A stretch of DNA of 64,000 bases. It comes from Centroberyx gerrardi. Its lineage: Eukaryota; Chordata; Actinopteri; Beryciformes; Berycidae. The position numbers and the translations under genes are program-made. This document shows, piece by piece, positions 46,555-59,700 of this stretch (its first letter is position 1; every line of letters starts with the position of its first letter). The stretch covers positions 2,999,941 to 3,063,940 of the forward strand of contig NC_136005.1 in assembly GCF_048128805.1 (NCBI RefSeq). Reading direction: 5' to 3'. The notes under the pieces were generated by a model, which saw nothing but the letters and a program-made list of their open reading frames with translations, was not told the DNA's origin and searched no databases.

Positions 46555-49500
46555 TCATATCAGTGAGGGCTGATGGGGTGTGGTGGGGGACAGTGGCTGC
46601 AGCGCTCCTGTCCCTCCAGAGGGGGCGTACGGGGCGTTTAAAGGGGCGGGGCATGTGACAGCGGGGACTCCAGCGGGGACTCCAGCGGGGACTCCAGCGG
46701 GGACTCCAGCGGGACGTCCTGCTGGGATCTGACCCCACATGACCCCAGGCTGAGGGTTCACACCGTACGCTGGAAACCGCCCGCCGCCCGCCGGGGCCCA
46801 CGCCACCGGGGCGCTCGGCCGGGGGGGCCAGGGCGCCGGGGCCGGACCCGCCCACTGGACGCTCCCCACAGGCCCCCGCTGGCCCCACGGCATGCTGGGA
46901 GGAGGGGAGTATGGAGAGCCCCCTGCTGGCTCCTGCTGGCCCCACGGCATGCTGGGAGGAGGTGAGTAGGGAGAGCCCATGGGAGAGCCCCCTGTGGGGT
47001 CCTGCTGGCCCCACGGCATGCTGGGAGGAGGGGAGTAGGGAGAGCCCCCTGCTGGCTGCCCGGGGAAACAGGAGAGGATCTGAAGGGGAGGCAGGGCTTG
47101 ATGTGGAGATCCTACAGAAATCAGAAGAGAGATAAAGTGAGTCCTCTGTTCTGGCTGCATAATTACATATTAATACCCACTGCAATATTCTCTATATATT
47201 CCTGCTTATTAGTATTAGTTTTATTATTAATCTCTCTATACTGTCTTCCACAGCTTCCCACCAGTACAATCAGTCCAGTTCCAACAGAGAAACATGTTCT
47301 TACTGTACAGATAAGAATCCTGTTTCTTACATTTCTTACATCTTACATTTAATTTTTTTTTTTTTTGTATTTGTTGCTTAATATTTTATTTTCACTTCCA
47401 AGAATATTACAACACATGAGACATAGTAAAAAGTGCATAGGAATGTGCAAAAAATGACCTGACTATGGACACATGTAGAGAGCAAACAGTAAAACAAAAA
47501 AAAAAACAATAAAGGAAAATTGTCTATTTTTAGTTTTCTATACCACTTATACTTGAATATTTATATAGTTGTATATTACTTCTTTACACTGTGCCCTTTG
47601 TGGTATTATATATGTTGTTCTTAGCAATGTGTGTGTCTGTCTGATGAGTGCAAATTGAATTGAACTGAATTACGTGCTGCCTCATTAAGAGACTTATTCC
47701 TTAACTTCTTCTTCTAATGTTTTATTCTAGTTCTCTTTGTCTTCATTTTGTGTTGTTTTCATGCTGAATGTGACCTACAGGAGCAAACCACCCACACAAA
47801 TTCAACTTATGTGCAAACTAACTGGGCCAATAAAACAGATTCTGACTCTGATTCTGAAATAAAGTGCAGATGACAGATGCTTCAATTACAGTTACATTCA
47901 ACTTTTTAGGTTTTTACCCTTGCTAAATGAAAGAAAATTTGGGGGAAGGGGGTAGCAAGATGATTTATGGGATAGGAAAAAAACATATTTATACTCTCTC
48001 TACATATTTTTCTCTAATTTTTGGTTTTCTTCTTGTGAAATACTGATAGTTTTCAGCCTGTCGGCCTCCTCTGATAACCTGATAAACAATCCCTGTAAGT
48101 AAATTATAGGGACATTTATATATTCCTCATTTCAGTGGGGACCCCTGGAGACCCCTCAGTGACCACTAGGGGGCCCCAGACCCCACTGAGAACCACAGGC
48201 AGGGTTCCCATGGGCCTTGAAAATCTTTGAAATTTTGTGGATTTGAAAAAAATAATGCTTTGAAAGTTTTTGAAAATGAATAGATGGCCTTGAAAGTATT
48301 TTTTAATTCATTTTTTTATTAAAATTTTACCTCTGGACCGCTCTCCATCCTAGCAACAGATTGAAAATGAAGACTCTCAGCAGGATTTCTTAACTTGACG
48401 AGATGATTAGTACAAGCTAAAGCCTCTACGATGCCTCATTTTGACAAATGTCATGTTTTCCCCTAAAACTTACTGATTTTGAGTCCTTGAATTTGACCAA
48501 ACGAGACTCTGATATTCAAGTGAGTGTGGGAATTCTTCACAAGTTTTCTTCCCTGGGTGAAATTTTAATCTTCAGCCAAAGTTTTTCTTATTTAGCCATG
48601 ACCAAAACCTTAATCCAATTGTTTTAGTTGCCTAACCTTAACCCCAGCTTTAACTGAACTTGTTTTATTTGCCTGAACTTGTTGTTGTTGTTGTCGTCAC
48701 GTAATCCTTTCCTGGTGGTTCACATAATTTATGTCCACAACACATAATCTGCGTTTCAGATGTTCGTTCTCATCTCACAATATTTTCTGAGGCTGTGCTG
48801 ACCGGTCAGACTCTCCTCAGTCCCACAGCAGCTGATTTGCATCCAGCGGCCATGTTTCCTGCTACAGCGTCCTGCCGGCTCTCATCACCAAAATGTTTAG
48901 AATGCAAAAATGTAAATTCCTACTTGTCTGTTTCTTCTTGTAGCTCCAGACATCAACATTTTATCTTTTTTTTCTATTTCTAGCAGCAGCGGCAGGCTTG
49001 CTCTTCCCTGAGGTTGGGAAAAGTGAATCTTCCAACGTGGGAACGGAGCGCGTGTTGAAAGAGACAGAAATAAACTGTGAGATTATTTATTCCGATGTCA
49101 GATGCCCAGTAAACACTGCACATTCCTCCCACTTGTATAACATTAAAACGTGATAAAAAATTTGGTTCTTGGCCAGCGTTACCATGGGAACATAGTATAC
49201 ACCACAGGGAACATAAGACTCATGTCATGAACTTATATAAAGTTGAAGCTTGACGGAGACTTGGTTCTTAGCTAGCGTCATCATGGGAATATAGTTATGT
49301 GTACAATAATATGAAGCGTTATTGATCCCCCATAGAGAAATTCTCTTTTCTCTTCCCCCTCCACAGAGAGGTCAGAGGTCAGAGGTCAGTGTCAGTGCCA
49401 AGTCTGACCACTTCGTCCCATTTGTAATTGTAAATAGGTGAAAAAAAGTGAGAGACTAGTTTTTTATATATTGGGAGAATCTGCTTTATCAAAGTCCTGT

Positions 49501-52500
49501 CTCCTACTTTTTTCCACCTATTTACAATTAATTGGTAAACATATTATTTTCTTCGTTCCATCAGCATAAGTTTCCTCCGCCCGGATTTCAGTGCTCCACT
49601 CAAACTGGAAGGTTTAATAAACATAAAGAAAGTGATTTACTTAAAAACAATTTAGCAGTTTAGTTTTTTTTATATATTGTCAGAATCTGCCTTGTCGGCG
49701 TTCCTTTATGTGCTAGAAGTGAATTTCAGACTGTTCCTCCAGACAATGGCAGTGAATGGAGAGAGAAAAAAACACAATTTTCCAGTCTCCTCTACCGGAG
49801 CAACAGATCACAGAATCACTGATTTTGGGGTTTTATCATAGAGGAAGAGACACAACCCAAGATACTACAGCACTTTAAGTAGACTTTAAGTAGACTTTTA
49901 CTTATACTAAAGTAGAATATGAGCCCATTAACAGAAGTTGTAGTTGAGCAGGATATGTTCCTCTCTCCTCTGTACGGACTGACCTGGCTGACTGGTTTCA
50001 GCGGTCTGGCTGCTCATCAGCGGCTCCTCCAGTCGGACGGAGAAGATTTCCATCAGCTCATCGCTGGGTGACGCCTGCAGACAGAGCAACGGAAAAACAC
50101 TTCACTCTGAAATATACATTTATATTTATAGATAATTAGCTTTTTTTTGTCTTTTTTTTAACCAGTAAGTGGTTTAAAGAAAAGGGCATGGGTCATACTT
50201 GTACAGTAAAAAATCTTCCCTTGAATAATTCTACTTTAACCTCATCACTATTTTTATAACCAGTAAGTATAGTAGTAAGTATTTATCTGACAACTAGTGC
50301 CCAGGGAGCGACCTACAATGAGTGAATGAGTTGAAACTCAGTGGGTGGAGCCAAAGAACCACAGTTTTACAAAAGCACAAGTTAGCTAACTGGCAAAGTT
50401 GAATGGGAAATAAGGAACTCTGGTAAAATTAATAAAAATATAAATGGCAACGACTTGTTTTTTTCATTCATTCATGATCATGGCTACTATTTGCTATGTT
50501 ATTTCTGAATCAAAACATTCATCAGTAAATAATATTGATCTATTGGTAAAAACACTATTTTTCCTGGGGACCAAACTACCATGACTTGGGTTGTATACAA
50601 CACAATCAGAAATATCAACTGACTGGTGATCCTGTGTAACTCATCAGGCAGAGCAAGGCACTAACACTGGGTTAGAGGTTTGATTCCCACTGGGCCGTCC
50701 ACTCATAGTAATAGTGAATCCACTAATAGTGTGAATATTACGGGTGTTGTTGGTCCTGGTGAGCAGCTCGGCCGCGGACTGAACAGATCCAGATCACCTG
50801 GAGTCTGGAAACGACAAATGGACACAGTCAGTGAGATTCAGAGACTTCAGAGACAACCACCTAGAACATCCTAGCAACCACCTAGAACATCCTAGCAACC
50901 ACCTAGAAGCGCCCTAGCAACCACCTAGTATACCCTAGCAACCACTTAAAAACACCTTAGCAACTACCTAGAAGCCACCTAGCATCCACCTAGTACACCC
51001 TAGCAACCACCTAGAAACACCCTAGCAACCACCTAGAAACACCATAGCAACCACCTAGTACACCCTAGCAACCATCTAGAACACCCTAGCAACCACCTAG
51101 AAACACCCTAGCAACCACCTAGAACTCCCTAGCAACCACTTAAAAACACCCTAGCAACCACCTAGAAGCGCCCTAGCAACCACCTAGTACACCCTAGCAA
51201 CCATCTAGAACACCCTAGCAACCACCTAGAAACACCCTAGCAACCACCTAGTACACCCTAGCAACCACCTAGAACTCCCTAGCAACCAAGTTTAAACACC
51301 CTAGCAACCACCAAGAAATACCCTAGCAACCGGTACTCTTCAGCAAGCCCACGCATTTTCTCCAAGAAATGTATTCTAGTTCTGTTTTACTGTTGTACTT
51401 GCTTTGTGAAGCACTTTGTAACACTGTTAAGAAAGGTGCTATACAAATAACGTTTTTTGTTATTATTATTATTAAAAAATTATATTAAAACAGCTTTGGA
51501 AACTGTTTTGAACTGATATCAGATAGATATTTAGGTTCTGATTTCACCAAACGACGATGACTAACATCGTCTCCACTTTCATTTCTCAGCTGTATTTCCA
51601 TGGGTTTTCATGTTGGTGCAGGTCGTTGTGTCAACATCTATTCAGTTTCACAATGTTTGCTGGGAATCTTTGGCTGGACCGAGCTGAAACTACTTCTCAT
51701 GCCTTTCCTCTGTGCTTTCCCTCTTCTCTTCTCTTACTGTTTATTTTTTCTCCTCTCCTCTCTTCTCTTCTCTCTCTTTCCTTACCTTTGGCAGAGGGGC
51801 TGAACTCTCATCCAGAAGCAGTAAGCCGCTGTTCTGGAAATCAAAAAGACACAGGAAATGTGATGGAAAAAGAAGGCCTTGATAAAAAAAAAAAAGACAG
51901 TGAGAAAGATAATGATTGGTACCTGTGCTGGTTCCTCTGTGGCTTCCTGTATCGTCTCCTGGTCCAGACTTTGGCAAACCTCCTTGATGTCGTCCAGGAC
52001 TGGATCCGCCTGTCCAACACAGAGGAAAACACACACAACGCCTCGATTCACAATCATTTCATTTAAACACACATTCACCCCTGGGTGCTGCCAGGTACAA
52101 CAACAGCCTTCTAACGGTTTATATTTTGTTTCTTCCCTCAATTACAGGTCAAGGTGACAGATTTGTGATTAGCCGTGAGGGAACTGCATCATTCGTGGGG
52201 GACGACATGTTAACTGTTGCCTTGTTGCCTTGCCTTGTCATCATCTAGGACTGCCCTGCTAACTGTAACGAAAATCAGGACTAAAACCTTTGGACAGGCA
52301 GCATTTGGTACCTATGGCCCTATCAGCCTCCCAGAGGATCTGAGGAAGGTGGATAATATTAATATTTTTAAATGCCAGCTCAAAACCTACCTTGTTTTTG
52401 CTCTGGCTTTTACCGAGGTGTGTAATGTATTGTTGTAGTTTAATTGTATTTTATTCTTTTGTATTACCTCTAACTGTTCTGTACATTGGTCTCTATTGCT

Positions 52501-54920
52501 GTAACCTGTCCATATCCTGTCTTATCTGCTGCACTGGAAAACACTTTGAATTGCATTCACTTGTACGAAAACTGCTCTATAAATGAAGTTTTGGTCGACT
52601 GACTGATTGATTGTTTTCTCGGGTTTTTCTCAAATAAACATAGTGTTGTTACCAGGTTGGCCATCTTGATGTAGAAGAGGCGGTAGCTGCCTTGGTGCAG
52701 GTGGATGTAGCTCAGCGCTCGGGGATCAGACTCGTCTTTCCTCAGAGAGCTGATGCTGCTGCTCTCATGGTCGTGCTGCACAGCCTGACCGGGAAACATC
52801 ACATCACATCACTGGAGTTTATCTGACAGGCTTATCTGCAGCGAGCGTTTACATGCTACTGAAATGTCCATCTGCTATTGGCTGATCTTTGGTGCCAGGT
52901 GATGTCACCACCTGTTGTACTCTAAAGACGGTGACATAACCTGGCACCAAAGATCAGCCAAAAAGCAGATGGACATTTCAACCCTAACCCTAACCAGCTT
53001 TACACAGGTTTTGGTTTGGTCTTAAGTTACTTTTTTAAATTGAAGTGATAGGAATGATTTGTTTGGGTTTAACAGCAAGTTGGAGAATTGTTCAGTGTTG
53101 GTGGAGGTTTGCGTTTCCTTCTAGGTGTCACTGCAACCTGAGCTTGAACCAGAAACTGGACCAACACAGGGACAGATGTGGAACCAAAACCTAAATAGCC
53201 CCCAAAAACCCATAAAGAACCACTACTGTATAAAATCACAGGGGAACACTGTGCAAGTGTCATTATTGACAGTTGAATTTTTTAAGATTAATAGTTTATC
53301 GCTGCTGTGCTGCTGGAAGAAAATCTCGTAGTGGATGCCACAAATCCTGCGTTTAAGGGAATGAAAACAGAGCTCTGATTTTCTAATTGAGGCCTCGGTG
53401 TTTTGGAAATTGCAGAATATGTTTTCAGTGGTTTTCATGAGGCCAAGAGTCATGGCACTTGTTCAACATACCAAGGACCAAGTAATCTTTAAACTGAAGG
53501 AAGAAAAACACCAAAATTGGAGTTACTGAGGTTTTTAATCCAACTATGCAAGTGAGTGCTACCTTTAAGGGGCAATATAAAAGCGGAATCAACCTTTTTT
53601 CTCTCATCAGAAAAAGATGAAAAAAAGAAAAATAGAAAAACCGAAGGCCAAAGAAAACGTTGTAAGAAACAGAGAGCAGTTTTATGGCAGCGCTCCAGGT
53701 CTGTTGTGCACAAACTCCGCTCTCCTTCCCAAAGGAAGCCTGTCACATGTCAAATGTCTTATTTTTGGAAAATTAAATCAGAGGAACACAAACAGTCTGA
53801 ACCTCGGTGTGTTTTCAGTGATGGAGTCTGACATCAGTGTGGTAACCGACTGTTTCTGTCCACAGCGGCTGGCATGTCCCGAAATTCACCTGCTAGAGAC
53901 TGGAATAGGACTTCAACATGGCTGCTTGGTTGGTTGCCAAAGTGACTTTCAGAATAGACGACGGTATGAAATGAACTGGACACAATTAACTTTTCTTTGA
54001 CTATGAAATAATCCATTTGCACTGCATATTGGCAAAAAAAACGCCTAATTTGTACCACTAAGTTTTATTTTAACTGCTGGAAACTGGCAGCGGGCCTTCC
54101 AGACTCTCTGTCCCAATCAGTCCATCTTCCTCCATTGTTTTTTTTTTACCATATTGGTTGTTCTATTTTTTGCTGACTCAGTGGTTTGTTTTATTTGGCA
54201 TTTTCTCCTCCTGCTGGCTGCCTGGTGCCAACATTTTCTACTGCGAACTCAGATGTTCTCTGATCAAAAATCGCCCTCGTTATTAGTTTCTCTGGCTTCT
54301 TCTAAACCTTCAAAGGCATTTTTGGCCCAAGCCGCTGTTCATTTCTGACCCAGGCACAGCCAAACCAGCAGCAGGTTGTACTGTAGTAATACTCTGTACA
54401 CTCTGGTGGAAATACTACAGAATATCATCAAAATATCTTCTAAAATCCTCTGCAGGAGCGAAACAAATGGTCAACATGTTGTGTCTCGTCTCATCTGGGC
54501 TTCACAGGTTAACAAACAGGGAATCTCTCTTTCTTAATGTAATCTGTTACTTACATAGATTACAGTGAAGGATAGAAGTAACAATTTACATTTACTCATA
54601 TTACTGTAACTGAGTAGCTTTTTGTGTACTTGAATGAATTTTTAAATCAGTAATTTTACGTGTATGTTTTGACTCTAACCCTCCTGTCATGTTTTGGGTC
54701 AAATTGACCCCAGCATGATTCTTTCTCTGCTTGTCTCATTTAGTGTAATGAACATGTAAAGAAACTCTCATTTTGAGCATAGGTGAGCCCCTCCAGCATG
54801 TTTTTATCACAGATAATCAAGTCAAAACCAGGTGACCTAACTGTTACTGATTAACCCAGGAAGTGAAATCTACTTCTATGTAATTCTCCAGCGCTGTGTG
54901 ACATGAGAGAGAGAGAGAGA

Positions 54921-54994
<74 letters not shown>

Positions 54995-55106
54995 CACCCC
55001 TGTCCTCTCGTCCACGATCTTCAGGCCGCTGGAGGAAACTTTCAGCCACACTCTCTGCTTGTGTTTCCCCTGGCTTCTGCCTGCTGCCTCCAGACCCTTA
55101 GAGAGT

Positions 55107-55142
<36 letters not shown>

Positions 55143-56750
55143 TGCAGTCTCCAGTGATAGGAGGTCAAGTGAAACCATTGCGGTTCCACTGAAGGACCTT
55201 GGGATTGACTCTAAATTGTTTCTTTGTAGGGGAAGATTTATTGTTGTATGGAAGCCCTGATGGGACATAGTGGGAAAGAGATTTGCAGGATGAAAAAACT
55301 AAGTCAGCGTGTTTTTTGTCACAGGGGATCAATCTGGACTTTACAGATGGTCTCTCTCTAACCACCAAACCACTCTGCTTCATGTTTCTCTGTATAAGAA
55401 AAGCAACAAACCAAATCATCTGGAGACTGGAGACTGGAGGGTTGGGAAGGAGCTGTGTTTCAAACCAACAGCCTGCTGGGTGAGGCATCAGTTCAGAAAG
55501 AGGTTTTCATCTGTCTCGTGCCCCGATCAATTAATCAGCAGAAGAATTCACTTCCAAAATGCTACATATCCATTTTGGGAAAAAAAAAACTATAGTTCAA
55601 TATTTCTAAAATATCAAGGATCCAGAGGGTAAAACTGATCATTTTGTCCACAAAGGACTTAAGGATGCAATAAGCAAAACTTTTCTGCATTAAGATACCA
55701 CTAAATAAAGACTTTATCAGTCTGTGTGTTCAGGCCTAAATCTCCTGTTTGCCTAATTGGCTTTTCAATGATGTTGGGGCATGTTGGGCGTGTCTTGTGG
55801 GCGGGGCCAGCGGTGAGCCGGGTGTGTCTGTCAAGGTGAGGCTGGCGGCCACAGAGCAGGAAGTCACAGCAACAACAACAACAACAATGGAGGAAAGCAG
55901 GAAGAAAAGAAAGAAGAGCGAAGCGAAACGTTCAGAAACACGGTGAACATCGGCGTCAGATCGGCTGCGGAGGCTTTACGCTGCCGGCGACCTCAGCCTC
56001 AGGAGAGATGACATCATCAAGACTGACAGGTGCTGGGGAGGGGGGGGGCGGGGCTAACAATACACTTAGCTTTAAATGACCTACAATCCTTTAAAAAGCA
56101 AAATCATTTGTTTTGATTTTGTGCTGCAGCATCAATCATTTTGTAAGTGTAACTTTTTCAAATGGTGGCTTGTCATTCTGGAACCAAATTCTTTAATTTT
56201 ACAGCTGTTATTTTCCTATGTAGGATCCATAATATTAATAATGTTTAAAATGCTACACTTATGGGGATTTTGCATCATGGGATGAGTGCGGGACTTTGCA
56301 TGTTGTCTCGGCCTCTGGAAATGAATCCTGGAGAACTCTAAGTCATAACAACTATCGATGACAGATTTTAATCTCACATATCATTTGATGACAGACAGAA
56401 ATGTTATTTTTTAATATTCCCTCTGATAGAACTGACTGTTTGTAGGAGATGAGAACATCAGAGGAGGAGGAGGGGGTTTGTTTTGGCAGTGAGGTCGTTC
56501 TGGTCGTTTCCCTCCCAGCAGGATACCTTGAGCTTCATCATGGAGTCCAAACACATCTTGTCTCCCTGGGCGTCGGGCACCGGGTCCACGCCGATGAGCT
56601 TGGCCTTGTACCGAACCCCGTCTCCATGGAAACGGGAGGAGGTGTCACCGGGGGTCTTGGAGGCGGCGGAGGCGGCTCCTGGGAAACAAGAACAGAGGGC
56701 CAATGAGCCGCAACGAAGGGTCAACTATGACCCACAGCCAGCGAGGACTG

Positions 56751-56783
<33 letters not shown>

Positions 56784-59700
56784 TTTGTGTGTTTCTGTGT
56801 ATGTGTCTTGTGTTTGTGTGTGTTAATGTGAGTAAAGTACATTTATGTTTGTATGTGTTTGTGCCTGAATGTGTGTGTCTTTGTATGCCTGTGTGTGTGT
56901 TTGTGTGCATTTGTATGTGTGTGTGCACTTGTGTATCTTTGTGTGTATGTTTGTGTGTGTATATGTGATGTATATTTGTGTGTTGGTGTATGAGTGTACA
57001 TGGACATGTGAGTATGGGTGTGTTTGTAAGAGTATGTATTTTATGTGTGTGTGTGTGTGTGTGTATTGCTGAGCCAGCGTTTGCCTGATCCCTAGTCAAT
57101 GTTTCATCCCACTTCCTGGAATGGAATTGACAATTAGCGTTTATGGAAATGTGAGTGTGTGTGTGTGTTGTGACAAAGGTTGTCTCTTTAACAGCATCAC
57201 TGTGGTTGTGTAACAGTTTCATGGCTTTCATCCGCTATTTGGTTCAGTGTTGAACACACAACACACATTTATGCTATTTTTCATTGCAACATATTGTCAA
57301 TAAAAAGGAGGTTAAATTCTGACCTCCAGTCGGTCATCCTGAGGCAAACAACCAGCAATATAAATAAAATCATTTACATTTTCAGAAAAAACATCAATTT
57401 CTGCGTTTTTGTTCAGGTAACTCACATCAGTGTGATACTAACTACTGATGTGTAGCTTAGTCAGCTGTAGTTTATTTCATAACCCTAACAAAAAAGTCAC
57501 GTGAAAACCCACATGTGACTTCAAAGCACGTGCTTGTTGGACATGTTGGTTTTCATATGCGAACAAATTTTTTCACGTTGTATTCTGACATCACATGTGA
57601 CAGTTTTTACTTTAGATGTGAACATTTCAAATCATATGTGAAGCGTTTCACTTGCCGTTACACATGACAATATTTGCTTCACATGTGAAAACTTAATTTC
57701 ACATGCAGAGAGACAGTTCACAGGTTAAAGCGTCTTGTTACAGGGGGAATTTCTCATGTTCACATATGAAAACCAACATGTGTCCAAAAAGCACATGTGA
57801 TTTGAATTCATGTGGGTTAATTGAAGGTATTTCTATGGAATGAAATCTCCTGGTCTAGAGTATCTGTGTTTATCCCGTACAGTATCTGTTTCCTGGTTGA
57901 TGGTTTGTTTCTGTTTGTTTTCAGGTGAGTTTTTATTCGCCCCTTGGGGTTTTTTTATCCCACTTGAACAAATCTGTATTCGCTCTCTCCTCATTCTATG
58001 TTTTATCACTGCTCTTGTCTTTTATCACTGCAAAATTAACTAAACAAACTAAGGCGAGAACACAGTATGAGATTCCGGACAGCTTTATTAGATTAGCTTC
58101 GACAATCCTGTCCCCTATTTTACCTTGAAAGTGTGACTACTGCAGGCTTGCTGGTATTTTTATAGGCACAGAATTGGAATTCAGACTCATCCAAAGTAAT
58201 CAAATTCCTATAAAAGACCATTGGTGGCTCACCAAGTAGCGTGCGTACCATATAAGGCTCAGTCCTTCCTGCAGTGACCCGGGTTCGAATCCGGCCCACG
58301 GTCATTTGCTGCATGTCTTCCCCTCTCTCTCTCTCCCATACCTTCCTGTCTCTCTCTCACACTATCTCTGTCAATAAAGCATAAAATGCCTAGAATAAAT
58401 CTAAAAAAAAAAAAAGACCATTGGTCTTGGTGGCTAATGGTTAACATGTCAAAGAAGCTAGTAAATAGGATTATGCAAGATTTACATTTTGACGGCTTCT
58501 CAGATTATCTGTCACTCTGTTCACAAAACAACTGAATTTGCAAAATGGAAATACCAGAAGAGATGTTGGTTTTGGAGCGATGAGAGCTCATCTGCAGATC
58601 CGACACCTACAGTATAAACAGACATCAGTCCGCTGTGCATGAAAGCGTAGGAGGCTGGAAGTGTCTTAAGGGTTTTCCAGCAAGACTTTATTGTATAATC
58701 AAACCAGCGAACATCAACAAAGTGTTTCGAGGTCAAAAAAGCTGGACAGTGTTCAGCGGTGGGAGACGGAGGAACCAAACAGTCTGACGGTCGGACCTGA
58801 AAACAACCTGCTCACCCCCGATCCCAGCAGAGGAAATATTTTACCACAAGTGTTCAGAAACACACCATAGAAGAAGAGTTTTGAAAAAGTGACGCCTACT
58901 CTTACAAAATGAAAGCATAAAACTAAAACAAGCTGTGGTTCTCTTTAAAGGACAGCAGGCAACTTAAGTCATCGGTTGACAAAATGGCAGCACTTTACAG
59001 GTTGGATCCTCTATATTAGAAATAGTGAACAATGGACTCCAGGTAATTATTTCTATTTATTACAAGATGGACATGCATCTTTTTGGAATGGGATTCTTCT
59101 TCATACTGACAGTATCAAACCGATCCATTTGAGTCGTAACAGAATACTTATAATGTCATAACATACTCTAAATACAAAAAAATGTAACTGTATTCTATTA
59201 CATTACCAAAGATATAATGTATCCTGACTACAGATACTTGTGGCAGCTGTTCTACATCTTAAAATAAAATGTGGTGCAGAAGAAAAATTGTGTTTATATG
59301 CAAAGCTGAAATAAATTTCCTGAACAATATAAATTGGTGAAGTTTTATCTGGGAGGAGATACTGAGCATCAAATATTTGACAATATACCAGCTGGCAAAA
59401 CTGTTATGTGCTTTCTATCTTATTAAATGTTTCACACCAAAAATATCATGAATAACTCAATTTTGATTAAACAAAGAAAGAATAAAAACTATAATAAGGT
59501 TCAGATAAAACCTTATAATTACTTTTCACTGACTTCACTTTTTCTCATGTGTAATTTTATACCTATTCACTTAAAGTAATTTATTCCCTTGGATTACATT
59601 ACTGATAAAACATTTTTATAAGGCAACTACTAGCTGCAATAGAATTTTTAAAGTAAGTGACTCAACGATGCCAGAAAAAAAGGTACAGGAGTTTTGTCTT

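Noticed and set aside
46555..47111. Alternative frame of the last dab-like exon running on to 46454
   Set aside because: It does not continue in phase from exon 50074-49984; the frame encoding [12 protein letters not shown] does.
58226..58411. Stand-alone tRNA gene, because of the perfect B box
   Set aside because: No full cloverleaf, and the SINE body, A-rich tail and target-site duplication show a retroposon.
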